DNA of 64,000 bases from Siphonodentalium dalli (Eukaryota; Mollusca; Scaphopoda; Gadilida; Siphonodentaliidae), in contig CP136065.1 of NCBI GenBank assembly GCA_032622095.1, positions 40,613,503 to 40,677,502 of the forward strand, given 5' to 3'. Positions within the stretch are counted from its first letter, which is position 1, and each line of letters opens with the position of its first letter. Under the pieces are notes generated by a model. It did no database searches. It was not told the DNA's origin and saw nothing but the letters and a program-made list of their open reading frames with translations. Position numbers and translations under genes: made by a program. Of this stretch, positions 12,541-24,316 are shown one piece after another.

Positions 12541-13200
12541 ATTGATTGATTTATTGCACAAGTCACATAACAGTGAAACAAGCAAAACGTACATACACTA
12601 TGTACACAACTTTGAATATAACATTAATCATTGTTCATTTCATATACACAGCAGTAATTAAATTAGATTACACAATAATAGGCGATAAACTTAACAAGTA
12701 TGATAATTACATGTGTAATTACATAACAATAAATGATTTCGATTATATAGTATAAGACACATTCTTAAAGGCACACCTTAGGATATGCATAGTCTTTTTA
12801 TGAGGCTTATATTTTGTAGGGTTCTTCCAAAAGTACTCAGGGATATATTGTTTTCTGATTTCATCCAAATGACTGCATATAATAACTAAATGGTATTCGT
12901 CTCCTAAATATTTTCCACATATGGTGCATATCCTATTGTCATTATCATTCTGAGATTTCTTCCATCTTGCGCACTCTATAATATAGGCAGTTTATGATTT
13001 GCAGTTCTGAGCTTCAAGAGGTATATCGATAGATTACACGGCAAAATCTTCAAGTAATTTGGGTAACCGTAGTCAGTTTTAATAAAACTATAAAATTGGG
13101 CCCTCGATGAAGCAGATGTGTTTATGTCAACGAGTAGTGCGTCCCAGTCGCGCGACCCCGAGATGTTTTCAAAAGTCTGAGATATCAAGCAACATTCCTA
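12541..13200 (-). pseudogene. LINE ORF2 C-terminal fragment with 3' tail
   Basis: The minus strand encodes LKLRTANHKLPIL, then after a frame break ECARWKKSQNDNDNRICTIC and GDEYHLVIICSHL. This is the C-terminal Cys/His module found after the reverse transcriptase in many invertebrate LINEs. The frame is broken near 12985. Sequence down to 12541 looks like its 3' untranslated tail. The element is 5'-truncated and dead. Confidence 0.75.
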
Positions 13201-13364
13201 GCATATGTAGTGGCTATATTTCTTCGCGAAATTAACACGAAAGGAAAACATCCTCGAGAGCTCTACTATATATACTATAACTTTGGCAAGTCCCCCCCCA
13301 CTCCGAATTGAACCCTTCCAGGACTGTAGCTTCCTGAAAACCCTGTGCCAATGTATTCTCAAAT

Positions 13365-14560
13365 TCAAATTAATTTATTCATCAGATAACTATACATAAA
13401 CAAAAATATAACAATAGATATTGAATAAACTCAGATATCTGATGGGGAGGGATAATGACTGTTCAGTCGTCTTCCTGTCCCACCCCTATGTCATTTCAGC
13501 TATGCATACATCACTGCTGAGTCACTGTGCTATAAACAAAAGATATATTAATTGGAATGGTAGGTTGTTTTTGTTTTCAATGAAAAGCGTTCGCTTGAGC
13601 GTAAACCAATTATTGCAGTCGTGAAAAAAGGTGTTACTGCATTGAACTGTCTGAGGATACTTCTCTACAATAGATTCTGAAAGACGCTTTTTGAAAGAAT
13701 TTCTTGATGAGATAGAACGTATATTTGACTTTAATAAATTCCATTTATGTGGAATGACATGGCAAAAGAGAACGAAATGCAGTTCGGGGTTTTTTTCTTC
13801 TAAGTCTCTGGAATGTCGCGTTTTCCCTTTCTTTATCCATACCAAATAAGGAAGAATAGATTGTGGTATTTTTTGTTTCCACAATCGAAAGCGAATAGAT
13901 TAACTCTTAAAGTATATAAGTCATGGATCTTCAGTATTTTACATTTTGCAAATAGGGGGTCTGTATGGCTCCTGTATCTTCTTAAATTTATAATGCGTCA
14001 GAATTGTCATTAATATGTTACAGGATTTAGCATTCCCCCAAATTTCTATGCCATATTATAAATGGCTTTGTATTAATGTCAAGTAGAGGGTTTTCAGGCA
14101 TGAATGGGGTGATGATTATTTATTCTCGAATTCATATGATAATGAATATATAGAGAATTACAAAGAGTTATTTACAGAAGATAATATAAATATTATGATA
14201 GGGTATATACATTTTTGAATATTTTGGGCTCGGTTTATAAAATACAGCGAATGAGAAATCTTTGATGCTATTGATGCATGATGACTTTTAAAAGTTAGAT
14301 TATCATCTATGTGGATTCCAAGAAATTTAAATGATTGTTTGGGTCAATCGTTACCCTCTACATTCACCTAACATCATTTGAAATTGTAAGTCCGTGAATT
14401 ATCTTATACATGCGAGCCTGTGTATAGTCACATCCGTATTCACAATTGTTTTTACTGAGTCAGAATTTTTTTACTCTACCATTTGTTTTTAATTTAGATA
14501 AATATGTTGTCGAACTTTACCAAGAAATGATAATACATCACGCTCATAGCATGATTGGCC
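13365..14560 (-). pseudogene. LINE reverse transcriptase fragment, decayed
   Basis: The minus strand encodes FKFLGIHIDDNLTFKSHH and KISHSLYFINRAQN (about 14220-14340), the segment after the catalytic YxDD of LINE reverse transcriptases. Further on (13522-13884) come NPELHFVLF and NSFKKRLSESI, like the C-terminal end of a LINE ORF2. Several stops and frameshifts separate the parts. Confidence 0.7.
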
Positions 14561-14572
14561 ATGTAGTAGTTT

Positions 14573-14944
14573 GTTTAACCTTTTCTACACCAAAGCTTCA
14601 TTGATGAATAGCTATCCCATATTAAATGTTCTGATAATAAGTTTAACCCTTTCTACACTAAAGCATCATTGATGAATAGCTATCCAGTATTAAATGTTCT
14701 GATAATAAGTTTAACCCTTTCTACACTAAAGCATCATTGATGAATAGCTATCCAGTATTAAATGTTCTGATAATAAGTTTAACCCTTTCTACACTAAAGC
14801 ATCATTGATGAATAGCTATCCCGTATTAAATGTTCTGATAATAAGTTTAACCCTTTCTACAATAAAGCATCATTGATGAATAGCTATCCCGTATTAAATG
14901 TTCTGATAATAAGTTTAACCCTTTCTACACTAAAGCATCATTCC
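14573..14944 (+). repeat. 68-bp tandem repeat, about 5.5 copies
   Basis: The unit contains GTTTAACCCTTTCTACACTA and CATTGATGAATAGCTATCC. The later copies are nearly identical; the first is more diverged (CTACACCAAAGCTTC). Each unit has a TTTAACCCTTTCTACAC stretch like a TTAA-type transposon end. The array stops abruptly at the LINE insertion. Confidence 0.9.
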
Positions 14945-15687
14945 AGTCGTGGTAAGATATACAAAATTTTTAAGCATGACTTAACTTTTGAAAGGTATCT
15001 AACGTTGAACGTAGTAAACCGGATTACATTATGTAAATTTAGAACCAGTAATCACCATTTACCGATTGAAACAGGACGATGGCGAAAACCTGAACAAACT
15101 GACCGACTATGTCCACTCTGCAACTCCAGAAAGATTGGAGATGAATTTCATTATCTTCTCGAATGCGAGAAACTGTCATTCGATCGACGGCGATTACTAT
15201 CAAAATTCACGAACAGAAAACATAATACTATCACAATGAGTGAAATACTTAACCAGAACAATTCAACAGACATACGGAAATTGTGCGATTTTATTAAAAT
15301 AATCAATCGTGAACTTATAAATTCGGTTAAGCTTGATTAGATACAGAAAAAGATAGTAACTTACACTGCATTCATACGAAGCTAATAAGAAATAACGTGC
15401 ACAAACGACTAAACCAAAGTGGATACATACTCTTAATTATATTACCTCCCTGGTAATATAATTGAGGACGTCTACGCACTTTGGGTTGACCAATCATATG
15501 ACACCATAGTATATAGCGTCAACGGAAATCACCTATGGCAAACAGGTATATTATTTATATTGTAAATACTGTTTATATATTATAATGTATATATATATCA
15601 CTTGAATATTTGTTATGTAAGCCATGTACATAAATGTATTATATGTTATCTTAATACCTATGTAATATGGTCGAAAAGATTAAACAA
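14945..15687 (+). pseudogene. 5'-truncated LINE insertion, ORF2 C-terminus
   Basis: The open frame to 15340 encodes LCKFRTSNHHLPIETGRW and then CPLCNSRKIGDEFHYLLEC, the Cys-Cys-His-Cys module at the end of a LINE ORF2, ending at TAG. A tail without coding potential runs to about 15687. The flanks GCATCATT (left) and ATTGATGAATAG (right) are the two halves of the 68-bp unit, so the LINE entered that array; a short ATT target repeat is possible. This is the least damaged of the LINE pieces, but it lacks the catalytic domains. Confidence 0.8.
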
Positions 15688-15898
15688 ATTGATGAATAGC
15701 TATCCTCTATTAAAAGTTCTGATAATAAGTTCAACAAACGATAGGTCGTTTATTGAACTTATTATCTGAATATTTCCCTCAATAAATAGGACTCCTTCTT
15801 CACTTTTATTTATCCGTCGTCTGCTTTGTATCACCTTACCATCGTTGCAAATCACTTTTAACTGGCTGGGAGAATCCATTTAGTATAGGAAGGGTTAA
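15688..15898. mobile_element. Remainder of the 68-bp-related TTAA MITE
   Basis: It continues the host element after the LINE: GATGAATAGCTATCCTC, then an inverted pair around 15726-15768 (AATAAGTTCAACAAACGA / TTTATTGAACTTATTATC), ending TTTAGTATAGGAAGGGTTAA. A second copy of that end is at 16146-16178, after the next MITE. Confidence 0.55.
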
Positions 15899-16143
15899 CC
15901 CTTTACCCAACAAACCGGCCAAAACCGGCCAAATAAAGCTTCAACAGCCTAAAATATCTTCGGTCTGTCTCAATAGAACCATACAAATATGGATATCATT
16001 GGAACCGGCTCATTGACCACATTGTGATGGTTACAGTTATGCCCTGTGCCAATGCATTCTCTTATATATGCGAGTCGACCTATGGTCGACTCGCATATAT
16101 AAGAGAATGCATTGGCACAGGGCCCTTCTGTTGGGTAAAGGGT
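15895..16143. mobile_element. piggyBac-like MITE, CCCTTTACCCAACA family, copy 1 (short)
   Basis: The left end TTAA-CCCTTTACCCAACAAACC is followed by CCGGCCAAAACCGGCC; the right end is TTCTGTTGGGTAAAGGG. Inside is a palindrome CGAGTCGACCTATGGTCGAC flanked by TATATAAGAGAATGCATTGG arms. Right flank is TTGG, so the target duplication is not intact. No transposase. Confidence 0.8.
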
Positions 16144-16384
16144 TGGTTGGGAGAATTCATTTAGTATAGGAAGGGTTAAACGTGTTTCTCGTCCTTTAAC
16201 TTGAAGTGTAGATTCCGTGTAACATATATTTTTTAGCCAGATAGACCAGTCAACAGGAGCTTTTGTTACTAATAATTTCTTTCTCCAATAATTTATGTGG
16301 ACTGGGATAGAATATCAGGGTATTTTTTTAATTGGAAATATATCTGTTAGAACACTTTAAAGTTAACTATTTGAAATGACAGGT

Positions 16385-18060
16385 GTTGTAGTTGTAATGG
16401 TTTATTCTCAGACACATACATGTGTAATATGAGATATATAACATATATACAAGGTTATGTGCACATAATTACACAGTAATACAAATAACGCAAGTACATA
16501 AGTGCCAGTGTAAACCTGCAAGGAAATGTAAATCAACATCATAATATATAAGTAGTAATAAAACGGTGTTATTTAATTTCATTGATCTTAAACCCATTCG
16601 TGATGTAAATTGACAGTTTCTTCATTGTATTCTCGTTAGTGTCATTGAGAAGGTCATAAAACGCGTCGTGGGAGCCAGTTTTCCATATAATTTCAGGTAT
16701 GTATCGGGTTCTTAGCTCATGCAGTTTAGTTCAGTTCATTATAAAATGAAATTCGTCTCCGTGTTCATGTTTATACAAGCAAGGCGACGAATTTCATTTT
16801 ATAATGAACTGAACTAGAACTAAAAAACTAATAAGGCATAATCCACTATCGGGGTAGGTGCTTTTCTTTTCTTCTTTTTCCATTTGCTCACATCAATGGC
16901 CAATCTGTGGTTAGCAGTTCTTAATTTGTGTATACTAATATATATATATTAAAGGGCAATTTATAATATGCTGATAGGGAGGTAAATATTTCAATTTAAT
17001 ATACAGCTCACCACGCGTAGATTTCTCAACATCGTTTTTCCAGTTCAAATGGAACTGTTTAATTAGCGTCTGATATAGGCTAGTTGTCATCGATTTAGGT
17101 ATTTGTGTTTCCCAGGTTCGACTGAATCCAGTCACCGATAAAATTGATTTGTATCGCTCTATAATTGGTGGTGTTTCTCCACGTTCGTCCATTGCTATAT
17201 AATAGTAAAGAGTACATTTCCGAGGGGTGTCTGTCTCTATTGTCACTTGCAACCATTTTGGACCAGAAAAAGATTATTCGCTTTTTAGTTTGAAGTTCCA
17301 TGGGTCATTGCCCCAATCCACCATAAACCATGTAGTTTGGCTTACTAGATTTCATTCCTGTTAGTAATTTACAAAATTTCAGATGGAAAACTTCTATGTC
17401 TTTCGTATTTTCAAATCCCCATACTTCACAACCGTATAACAAAATAAGTTGAATTAAGATAATCAAATAACTTGTGTGACATATCGACAGGTAAGTGTAA
17501 AGTTTTGACCTTCGACAGTATAGGCCGTACCCGGGACTAATATAACATATGCTCAATTTAAATCATGACTATCCGAGCAATGTAGGAACATAGAACACGG
17601 ACCACTAATCTGTTGTTTGATTGTTGGGTATATTTCACAATCAAAAAATTCAAAATATATTAGACCCAGGCCGTACATAGCTTTGGTTGCCTTTGTGCGT
17701 GTGTTTTTAATCGCTCGACAAAATCTACCATTAAAGAAGAAGTCAATGCCCAGATACCGAAACTCTTTCACGATTGCCAATTCATCATTACCCATAGTAA
17801 ACGTATAGTTAGTGTTGAGATGCTTCCCGGCGAAAAGTATCACCTTAGTTTTCTCTGTGTTAACTTGTAGACCCCATGCACTTGAATAATCATTGAAAGC
17901 ATTAAGCGCGCATTGCATATTTTCGGGGTTGTCGGCATATATAACCGTGTCATCTGCATAGAGTATGCACAAGACTTTAAGAAAATCGAGGTGTTCCTCG
18001 TGTGTTTGTTTGGTAACAACAATCAAATGCAACGTGCCTTCAAACGAGTTTTATAGAAAT
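16385..18060 (-). pseudogene. LINE reverse transcriptase and C-terminus, decayed
   Basis: On the minus strand the 17553-18032 frame encodes LCILYADDTVIYADNPENMQ with the catalytic YADD, then WGLQVNTEKTKVILFAGK and EFRYLGIDFFFNGRF. The next frames encode LLYGCEVWGFENTKDIE (17305-17556), then RTANHRLAIDVSKWKKKKRK and GDEFHFIMN near 16770-16930. Order is that of reverse transcriptase, thumb and Cys/His tail. The frame is broken several times, so it is inactive. The AT-rich 16385-16570 end looks like its 3' tail. Confidence 0.85.
16735..16816. repeat. Local fold-back inside the LINE remnant
   Basis: GTTCATTATAAAATGAAATTCGTC and its inverse (GACGAATTTCATTTTATAAT, GAAC) flank a loop of about 30 bases that still codes LINE residues CLYKHEHGD. 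The inverted copy appears to be a templated duplication of LINE sequence. Confidence 0.8.
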
Positions 18061-18147
18061 GTTACTGTTCTTATTTGAAATTGTACCACGCAGGGCTAGA
18101 TTGAGCATCTTTAACCCTTTCTGTTCTAAATGGATTCTCTCAGTTAA

Positions 18148-18682
18148 AGATACGGGCGGCGTTGGCGGTGGGTATGCTGTTGAAAATATCCAACTCCGTC
18201 AAAAACCGCCATAAACAGAAAGAAAATAGTAAAATATAGACAGAATTTGTCCTTATACCAATTAGAAATATGGCATAAACAGTATGTTATTGTCAAATGT
18301 TTTCCTTTGTTATGTAAACAAAAGCAAAAAAACGTTACAGAAACTGGCTTTAGTTTAGATCCGGATATGGTAAACATAAAGAGCGTTATTTGTTACTGTT
18401 TTCCTGATATGGTAATCATAAAAATCGTTTATATCAGCCGTGTGTGATTAACCAATATAATTGCGCTGTGTTATGTAAACAGAAGCAAAACCTCTGTAAC
18501 ACGAGCAGGTTCTTGTTTACGTACACCATCGTACGTCTTGTCAACAATATACTATTTACGCGCTGATTATGTTTGGCATATGAACAAAACTATATATTTT
18601 TAAATATTCCTTCCGCTGATGGCCATTTGAACACATATGAATATTTCTGCAACGAACACCACCCGTGCCTTTAAAAGGTGTA
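18148..18682. mobile_element. TTAAAG-CACGGGCGGCG MITE, copy 1
   Basis: Left end TTAAAGATACGGGCGGCGTT; right end CACCCGTGCCTTTAA. The whole stretch matches 35016-35545 in the same orientation over about 530 bp with scattered changes. It contains AAAGAGCGTT. The open frames on both strands are not genes. Confidence 0.75.
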
Positions 18683-19277
18683 CATCGGAATGGCCTATTA
18701 TTCATTTGGAGGCCGACAATGTGATAAAAGCAGCCGGCAGACAAAAATAAAAGTGAAGAAGGACCCCCTGTTTATTGAGGGAAATGTTTAGATAAAAGTC
18801 CAACAAACGACCTGTTATCTTAACATTTCCTGCGTAATAAGTACTACTCATTGATGCTTTAGTATAGAATGTGGTTAAGCTCGAAAAGACAACATTAACC
18901 TGGTTTATCCACACGTATGTGTAACTATAGTAACGTGTGGTGCTATTGCCAACGGAAGTCACGCGACTCTCGTGCCCATTCCGCCTACGTATCTATACAC
19001 GTGTCCTGTCAAACAGTTTAGAAGTTGCCCAATTACGTGTATAGCACACGAAATTTGTGGCAAAGAGGAATAATCCAATTTAAATTTTCTAATAACGCAA
19101 CGAATGACCAAATCAGACAGGGCAGTATATGGCAATAGGATTTGACTTGGCGGATTAGGCGTATTTTTATTGACGCCTATTAATCGTATGTACATGTGGT
19201 CCCAACTTGTCTTCGTCACCGACTATTGTTTATGTTTCCCTGCACGCTATATTGTAGTGTGGTCGTCGGGAGGTTTT
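18683..19277. other. Transposon end fragments, no gene
   Basis: The 18760-18890 part (TTTATTGAGGGAAATGTTTA, CAACAAACGACCTGTTATCT, TTTAGTATAGAATG) resembles 34040-34145 and 15726-15890, so it belongs to the 68-bp-related MITE family. The rest is unassigned. Confidence 0.5.
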
Positions 19278-19649
19278 AACCTAGAAAAAATTGTTATAAA
19301 GCTGGTTTGGTATCATATTGTGTGGAAAAGTATCGGGAATAACATATCCAAAATCCGCTCAAATCCGCCTTGGGGAAAATTCAGGATTCAAGATGGCGTC
19401 CAAGATGTCGGCCAAAACTGAAAAATATTCGCAAAACAGCATTAGTCCTTTGTCAGGCAGATATAATGAGATTGCTTTCGATGAAATGTCATCACGTTTG
19501 ACAGAAGATTCCAAATGAGTCACATTGACCAAATATCGGTCACAGGGAGCCAGAAAGGTGGCCACAAAGATGACCACCAAAATGACAAATATGTATTATT
19601 TTTTTTTTTTTATAGAAATCGACCAGTGATGACCAGAATATGGAAATGA

Positions 19650-21900
19650 GTCATACTTTCGGCACTTGTGTATCAGATATATCAATATACTCAAACCTCA
19701 TCATCGTCATCTCCTACCAGTATTTCTTCTGAATTAATGCAGCCCTCTCTACAAGCGATAACACATTTGAGACCATGTTTGCGACATGTGCACACATATC
19801 ACATGTTTTGTTTGTGTCATCTTACACTTGCACTGTACCGACTTGAGCAATACGTTTTGTGTTTCATTCTGGTCAGTCATAACTGGGGCAAGTTCCGTGA
19901 CACGAAGTCCCCAACCCCATCTCTCATGATTAAATACGTCGTTATTCAGTGTTCTCCGATTCATGACCGGCAGATGAACCCTGAGACTGTGATAGTATGC
20001 CGGGCTCTAATGCAGTCTTGCTAGAAGATACTATGTCCATAAACTTCGCATGGCGAAGCGTATTTAGTTAGTCTTCTTTCTTACCACCACACAGAAGGTA
20101 AATCCGCATGTAGGCCTCGCCGATGGTTTCTGATTTTGCACTAGACTCCTGCATGAGTAATATTTTGCGAACTTTAGCAGACTTGTTTATCTTTCTGAGC
20201 ATACTCGTGTTCCCATGTCCGAATAATGGAGAGGTCGTATCACAACATCCCCATACATGTGCAAACATGACATGGGAAGTTGTGAACTGTCCAGCCTTGC
20301 ACACGCCGAATCGCTATATGGCAGCAGCACCTTTGCCAGATTTCCGATTGTCGGCCATGTTCAGATCTGTATCGTCCGCGATAATCATGATATTTCTTCC
20401 ATGCAAGTCAAACTCTAGGGCACGAGAAACTATCAGAGTAGCAACGTCACCACTGCAGTGAACTGCGTGCCCATTATCCGATAAGAGGCGCCCTCAATTT
20501 GATGAACTGACTTTTGTTTCTCTCATTTGGGAGGAAAATTTTCTGGTTATTGTGTGTTGTTCAGTGACCCGAACGTCGGCATGTTTTGCATATCGTGGCT
20601 GTGCTCGTGATCTTTAATAGACGAGCTATGACCGAGCCATCGAACACGATGCAACTCGAGCCATACTTGGTTCGGACTTACTTCAGACAATGCATGGCTA
20701 CTTCCTTGTATGTTGAGTTTTTGATCCACTTCACTCTATGTAGAAGAGCTTCGCTACCAAGAATGGTCTCAATTCCCTTCTGTGAATATTCGCCTTCTAG
20801 AACGAAATCAGTTAGAGCCTTTGCCAATTCGTGTTTTCGCCAACATTAACGTGGACATCAGCCTGTTTTACTTGTGATGCTGCTGCGTCATCGATTCATT
20901 GTCCACAGAGTACTTCTCGACTGGTACAACTTCAGCTATCAACTTATTGAAAAGCGCATAATCAACTAGGTAGAGATCAAGCAAGACCCTCGACACTGCC
21001 TTTCAATATATCATAGGTCGCTGTACCAACCCCTTCATAGTCGAGGCGATACTCCCCATGAAGCTCACTACAGTATTAAATCCTCCGAGCCAACACACTA
21101 TGTTCATCGACTTAGAGGTTATTGTGTTTACCGCCTTGAACCACAACATCTGGTCGAAAGGGATACATGGGGTTTGGATGTTCAATCTACGTACATGTTC
21201 CTCGGCATACATGAGTGTAGAGTAAATGATGGGACGGAACAGAATATCTGATTTCTCAGTGGTCAGTGTCGTCCAGCGAGCAAGCACTTTCATGAAACCT
21301 GACCAGTTCGAGCTAGTTGTTTCACTCTTACTGAACAAACATGCTGAGGGCCACATGCGATCCGTGCTGTGATCAGATGGGAGGGTGTAGGGAGTGGCCA
21401 AACGAAGAAGAATTTTCAGTTTGATATTGGAAATCCTTTGCCAATAGCATCAACATATTTAAGGATGTACACTCCTTTGTCAATCACGAGCTCGTCAACC
21501 TTCAATCGCTTTTGTCTCATGAACACATATCATGGTCAGTGGCGGTGGATCCATGGTGTAGAAATTACAATCATTCCCATTCCATGGAAGGTCCCCCTGC
21601 CATCCAAAGTTGCTATGTTGTGGTCGACATTATCGGCCACCCACTGAGTCCAGGCTCTGGATGAACAGTCATCATTATTTGACTGGGCGTTTCGGTTTAA
21701 CTGACGGATTGCTTTTATCACTCAACTTCTTCGTTGGCAACAGAGAATCCCAACCGAGATTACTCGTTCACTAGTAATTTGGAACAAACACAGGGTTTCA
21801 TTTACTGTCCGAACAGTGATGGTGACACGCGCCCTGCACAATGGAATGGTCGATGCTATTCTGCTTGACATCGGACGGAATTAAAATCTTGAGTAAGCTT
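19650..21900 (-). pseudogene. Remnant of a multicopy metazoan gene family of unknown function
   Basis: Read on the minus strand, pieces in several frames follow one another in order: WVADNVDHNIATLDG (21601-21650) and FHGMG; PFDQMLWFKAVNTI and LGGFNTVVSFMGSI (about 21030-21170); ILGSEALLHRVKWI and YGSSCIVFDGSV (20600-20790); LPNERNKSQFI; HCSGDVATL; AHVWGCCDTTSPLFG (20220-20265); RWGWGLR and PVMTD; then KCKCK and a Cys-rich end near 19750-19830. I recall this motif series from large, mostly unannotated proteins present in many copies in cnidarian, mollusc and arthropod genomes. That recall needs a search. Stops and frameshifts throughout mark it as dead. It lies inside inverted repeats, so it is probably mobile-element cargo. 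Confidence 0.65.
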
Positions 21901-23056
21901 TATTCTCCAAGTAATGGACCACATGTGGACCAAACAAATGCCCGTGTTTCGGCACTACAGAGACTGCGAAACGACTGCATTTAACGAAACAAAACAGTTT
22001 AAATATGGATTTTATTAAAGACTAGATATAAAGTACATACACTTAGTTGTTAATACATAGATATCATATAATCATACTATATCTTGAATAAGAAGGAACA
22101 TATAATTACGAACACAGCAGAAGAGACATTCAGGTTCGATCACTCGAATTTGGTAAATGATTACGTTAATTGCCGATTTTAGTTGAAATCAACATGCGTG
22201 TGGGCTACATTTTAAGAATATAATTATGAAATGAACATGTTGAAATTGACAAGCTTCAAATTCGCCATCAATCGAAGTGGTCCCTAGCGTTACTATCAAT
22301 AATGTCTAATTGCAGTAAAATTATCCAATTATACATTCGACAGCACACATTTAGCTACGTATTTTAAATTATTTGATATGGATCGTATATATTCTGCAAT
22401 AATAATCCATGAAAATCGACAAAAATCCACGAAATAACGATTAGGGTCTGTTCGTTTACATAACTGTATTGGACAGAGTGTAATCTGGTCTGTTAATTTT
22501 ACGGAACTATGGCATGTAATACATTATCAATAATCTGGATTCTCCCACGAAATAACGACTCTGCATATATGTTGTCACCGTTAGGTTTCAACAGGAAACG
22601 TGTGACCGACTCATAAAAAACAACTTTTACTACTTTCACAATTAGGGATATAAAATCGAATTGATAAATGATAAACAACTGTGAACAAATGTGAACTATT
22701 GCTTACACAACTGCAGTGACATGCGTTATGGCGTTCTATGATAACGCATGCACTTTATTACTTGAGCGCACACATGGCTAATGTGTATAATGTCGTTGTC
22801 CTCTAACGCTCTGTATTGTGGAACGCACGCATGCATTGGAGTTCTACTACAACGCTCTTTATTAGTGGAAGGCACGGATGGCCTATACTTTAGTGGGTCG
22901 TACTATCGTATACTCTAATGACAATTATACACGCAAACTTGCCACGGATGCTTGGTTTGCGAACTCACACAATTAAACTGTCTGCATGTATCTGCAATCG
23001 GAAATGGTGTGTCAAAATGACGAAACACCCTGCATGTATTCAAATGTCTGTAAACA
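21901..23056. other. Non-coding interior of the inverted-repeat unit
   Basis: It is AT-rich. The part at 22720-22900 has diffuse repeats with ACGCTCT and GGCACGGATGGCCTATAC and one AACGCTCTTT at 22851. No gene was seen. Confidence 0.5.
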
Positions 23057-23160
23057 AATTTCCCCAAAGCGGATTTTAGCGGATTTTGGATATATTGTTG
23101 TCGAAATATTCCCGGTCAAAATGACACAAAAACTGGCTTTATAACAATTTTTTCTAGGTT

Positions 23161-24150
23161 CACTCTTCAAAATCACTACAACGACTATACTATTGCTCGA
23201 TATCTACACACGTGTATAGGTTTACCCCATAACATCACGAGAAGTTTTCCGCGACGTGCATCTCCGTATATAGCAATATCAATGAAACACACGTTACGCG
23301 TTCGTGTGGCTAAACGTGTCTATATTGCGACCGTCTGATAAATCCAAAGACCTCACAATTATATACGGTTGTCATCAAGGACAAATTAAATTATTTACAC
23401 CAACGATTTCTGGACAAAAGAGTCGTGAAGAGTCGCGATATGCACCATTAGCCTCCCACCATGCTTGCATAATTGACAACCACTTACACAGGTTTATATT
23501 GTAGCACAATGCTGCAAGTCAGTGCATGTGTACCAGTGGAATACAGAGGGGTATACCCTAGAATCAAGTCTGTTTCAAGCCGTTGCACGTTTCAAACAAT
23601 AGCCAACGTGTCTGTAAGTAAAAGTTTTTGACCCGGACGAAAGTCATAGCATTTAGAAAAATCGGACCCGACCTCTCCTCGGTGTGGAGCAATACAGAGC
23701 ATTATTGTTAATGTATTCCCAATATGGAATAAATAAAGAGCGTTAGTCTTAATATTGTGCCAAAAGAATTTAAACTGCTGAAAATTTGCTGTCATGCAGC
23801 GATAGTTTGTTGGGGGCTGGTCACCTTTAAATGTCCAACTGCACCCACTTGGATTAGACAAAGTTGACGAGATTCCATTTTATTCCACACCCATTGACGT
23901 GAGTCACATGTATTCAACGGAACCCCAGCCATTGAATACATATTAGTGTATACCTATAGTGGAATACAAGCCGGAACTATTCTTGTTGACGTTGTCGCCA
24001 AGAAAGATGGCGTACATTACGTCGATCATCCGCTTCCGGTGGTCCCCCCATAATTACTGGTTATTTGTCAGACTTAAATCACAATAAAGGTGGCTGTAGT
24101 AACAATGAAGGTGACATTCACGGATTGAACTTATCTGACTGAACGGTGTA
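23161..24150. other. No gene recognised
   Basis: The sequence is unassigned. AAAGAGCGTT lies at 23735. The minus-strand frame at 23592-23861 has no recognisable domain. Confidence 0.5.
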
Positions 24151-24152
24151 GA

Positions 24153-24316
24153 ATAAATACAGAACACAACTTGCATCATAATCTCGAATCTTTTATCGAA
24201 CTCGTTGCGGACGGCGCAAAGTTATATTTCGCGAGAGCGTATATATCCTTGCGCCATCCGCAACTCATTCGATAAAAGAGTCTCGATTAAGATGCACGTT
24301 GTGTTCTGTCTATTTA
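24153..24316. repeat. Imperfect palindrome with ~65-bp arms
   Basis: Left arm ACAGAACACAACTTGCATC, CTTTTATCGAACTCGTTGCG; right arm CGCAACTCATTCGATAAAAG, GTTGTGTTCTGT. The centre is TTCGCGAGAGCG. Confidence 0.85.

Larger units (their letters stand above)
19278..23160. mobile_element. 3.9-kb unit with ~100-bp terminal inverted repeats
   Basis: The left arm (19278-19380) starts AACCTAGAAAAAATTGTTAT and ends ATCCGCCTTGGGGAAAAT. The right arm (23057-23160) is its imperfect inverse, ending ATAACAATTTTTTCTAGGTT. The interior encodes, on the minus strand, a decayed gene of a multicopy metazoan family (19650-21900). The arms and cargo suggest a DNA transposon or a gene captured by one. I could not identify a target duplication or a known transposase. 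Confidence 0.55.
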
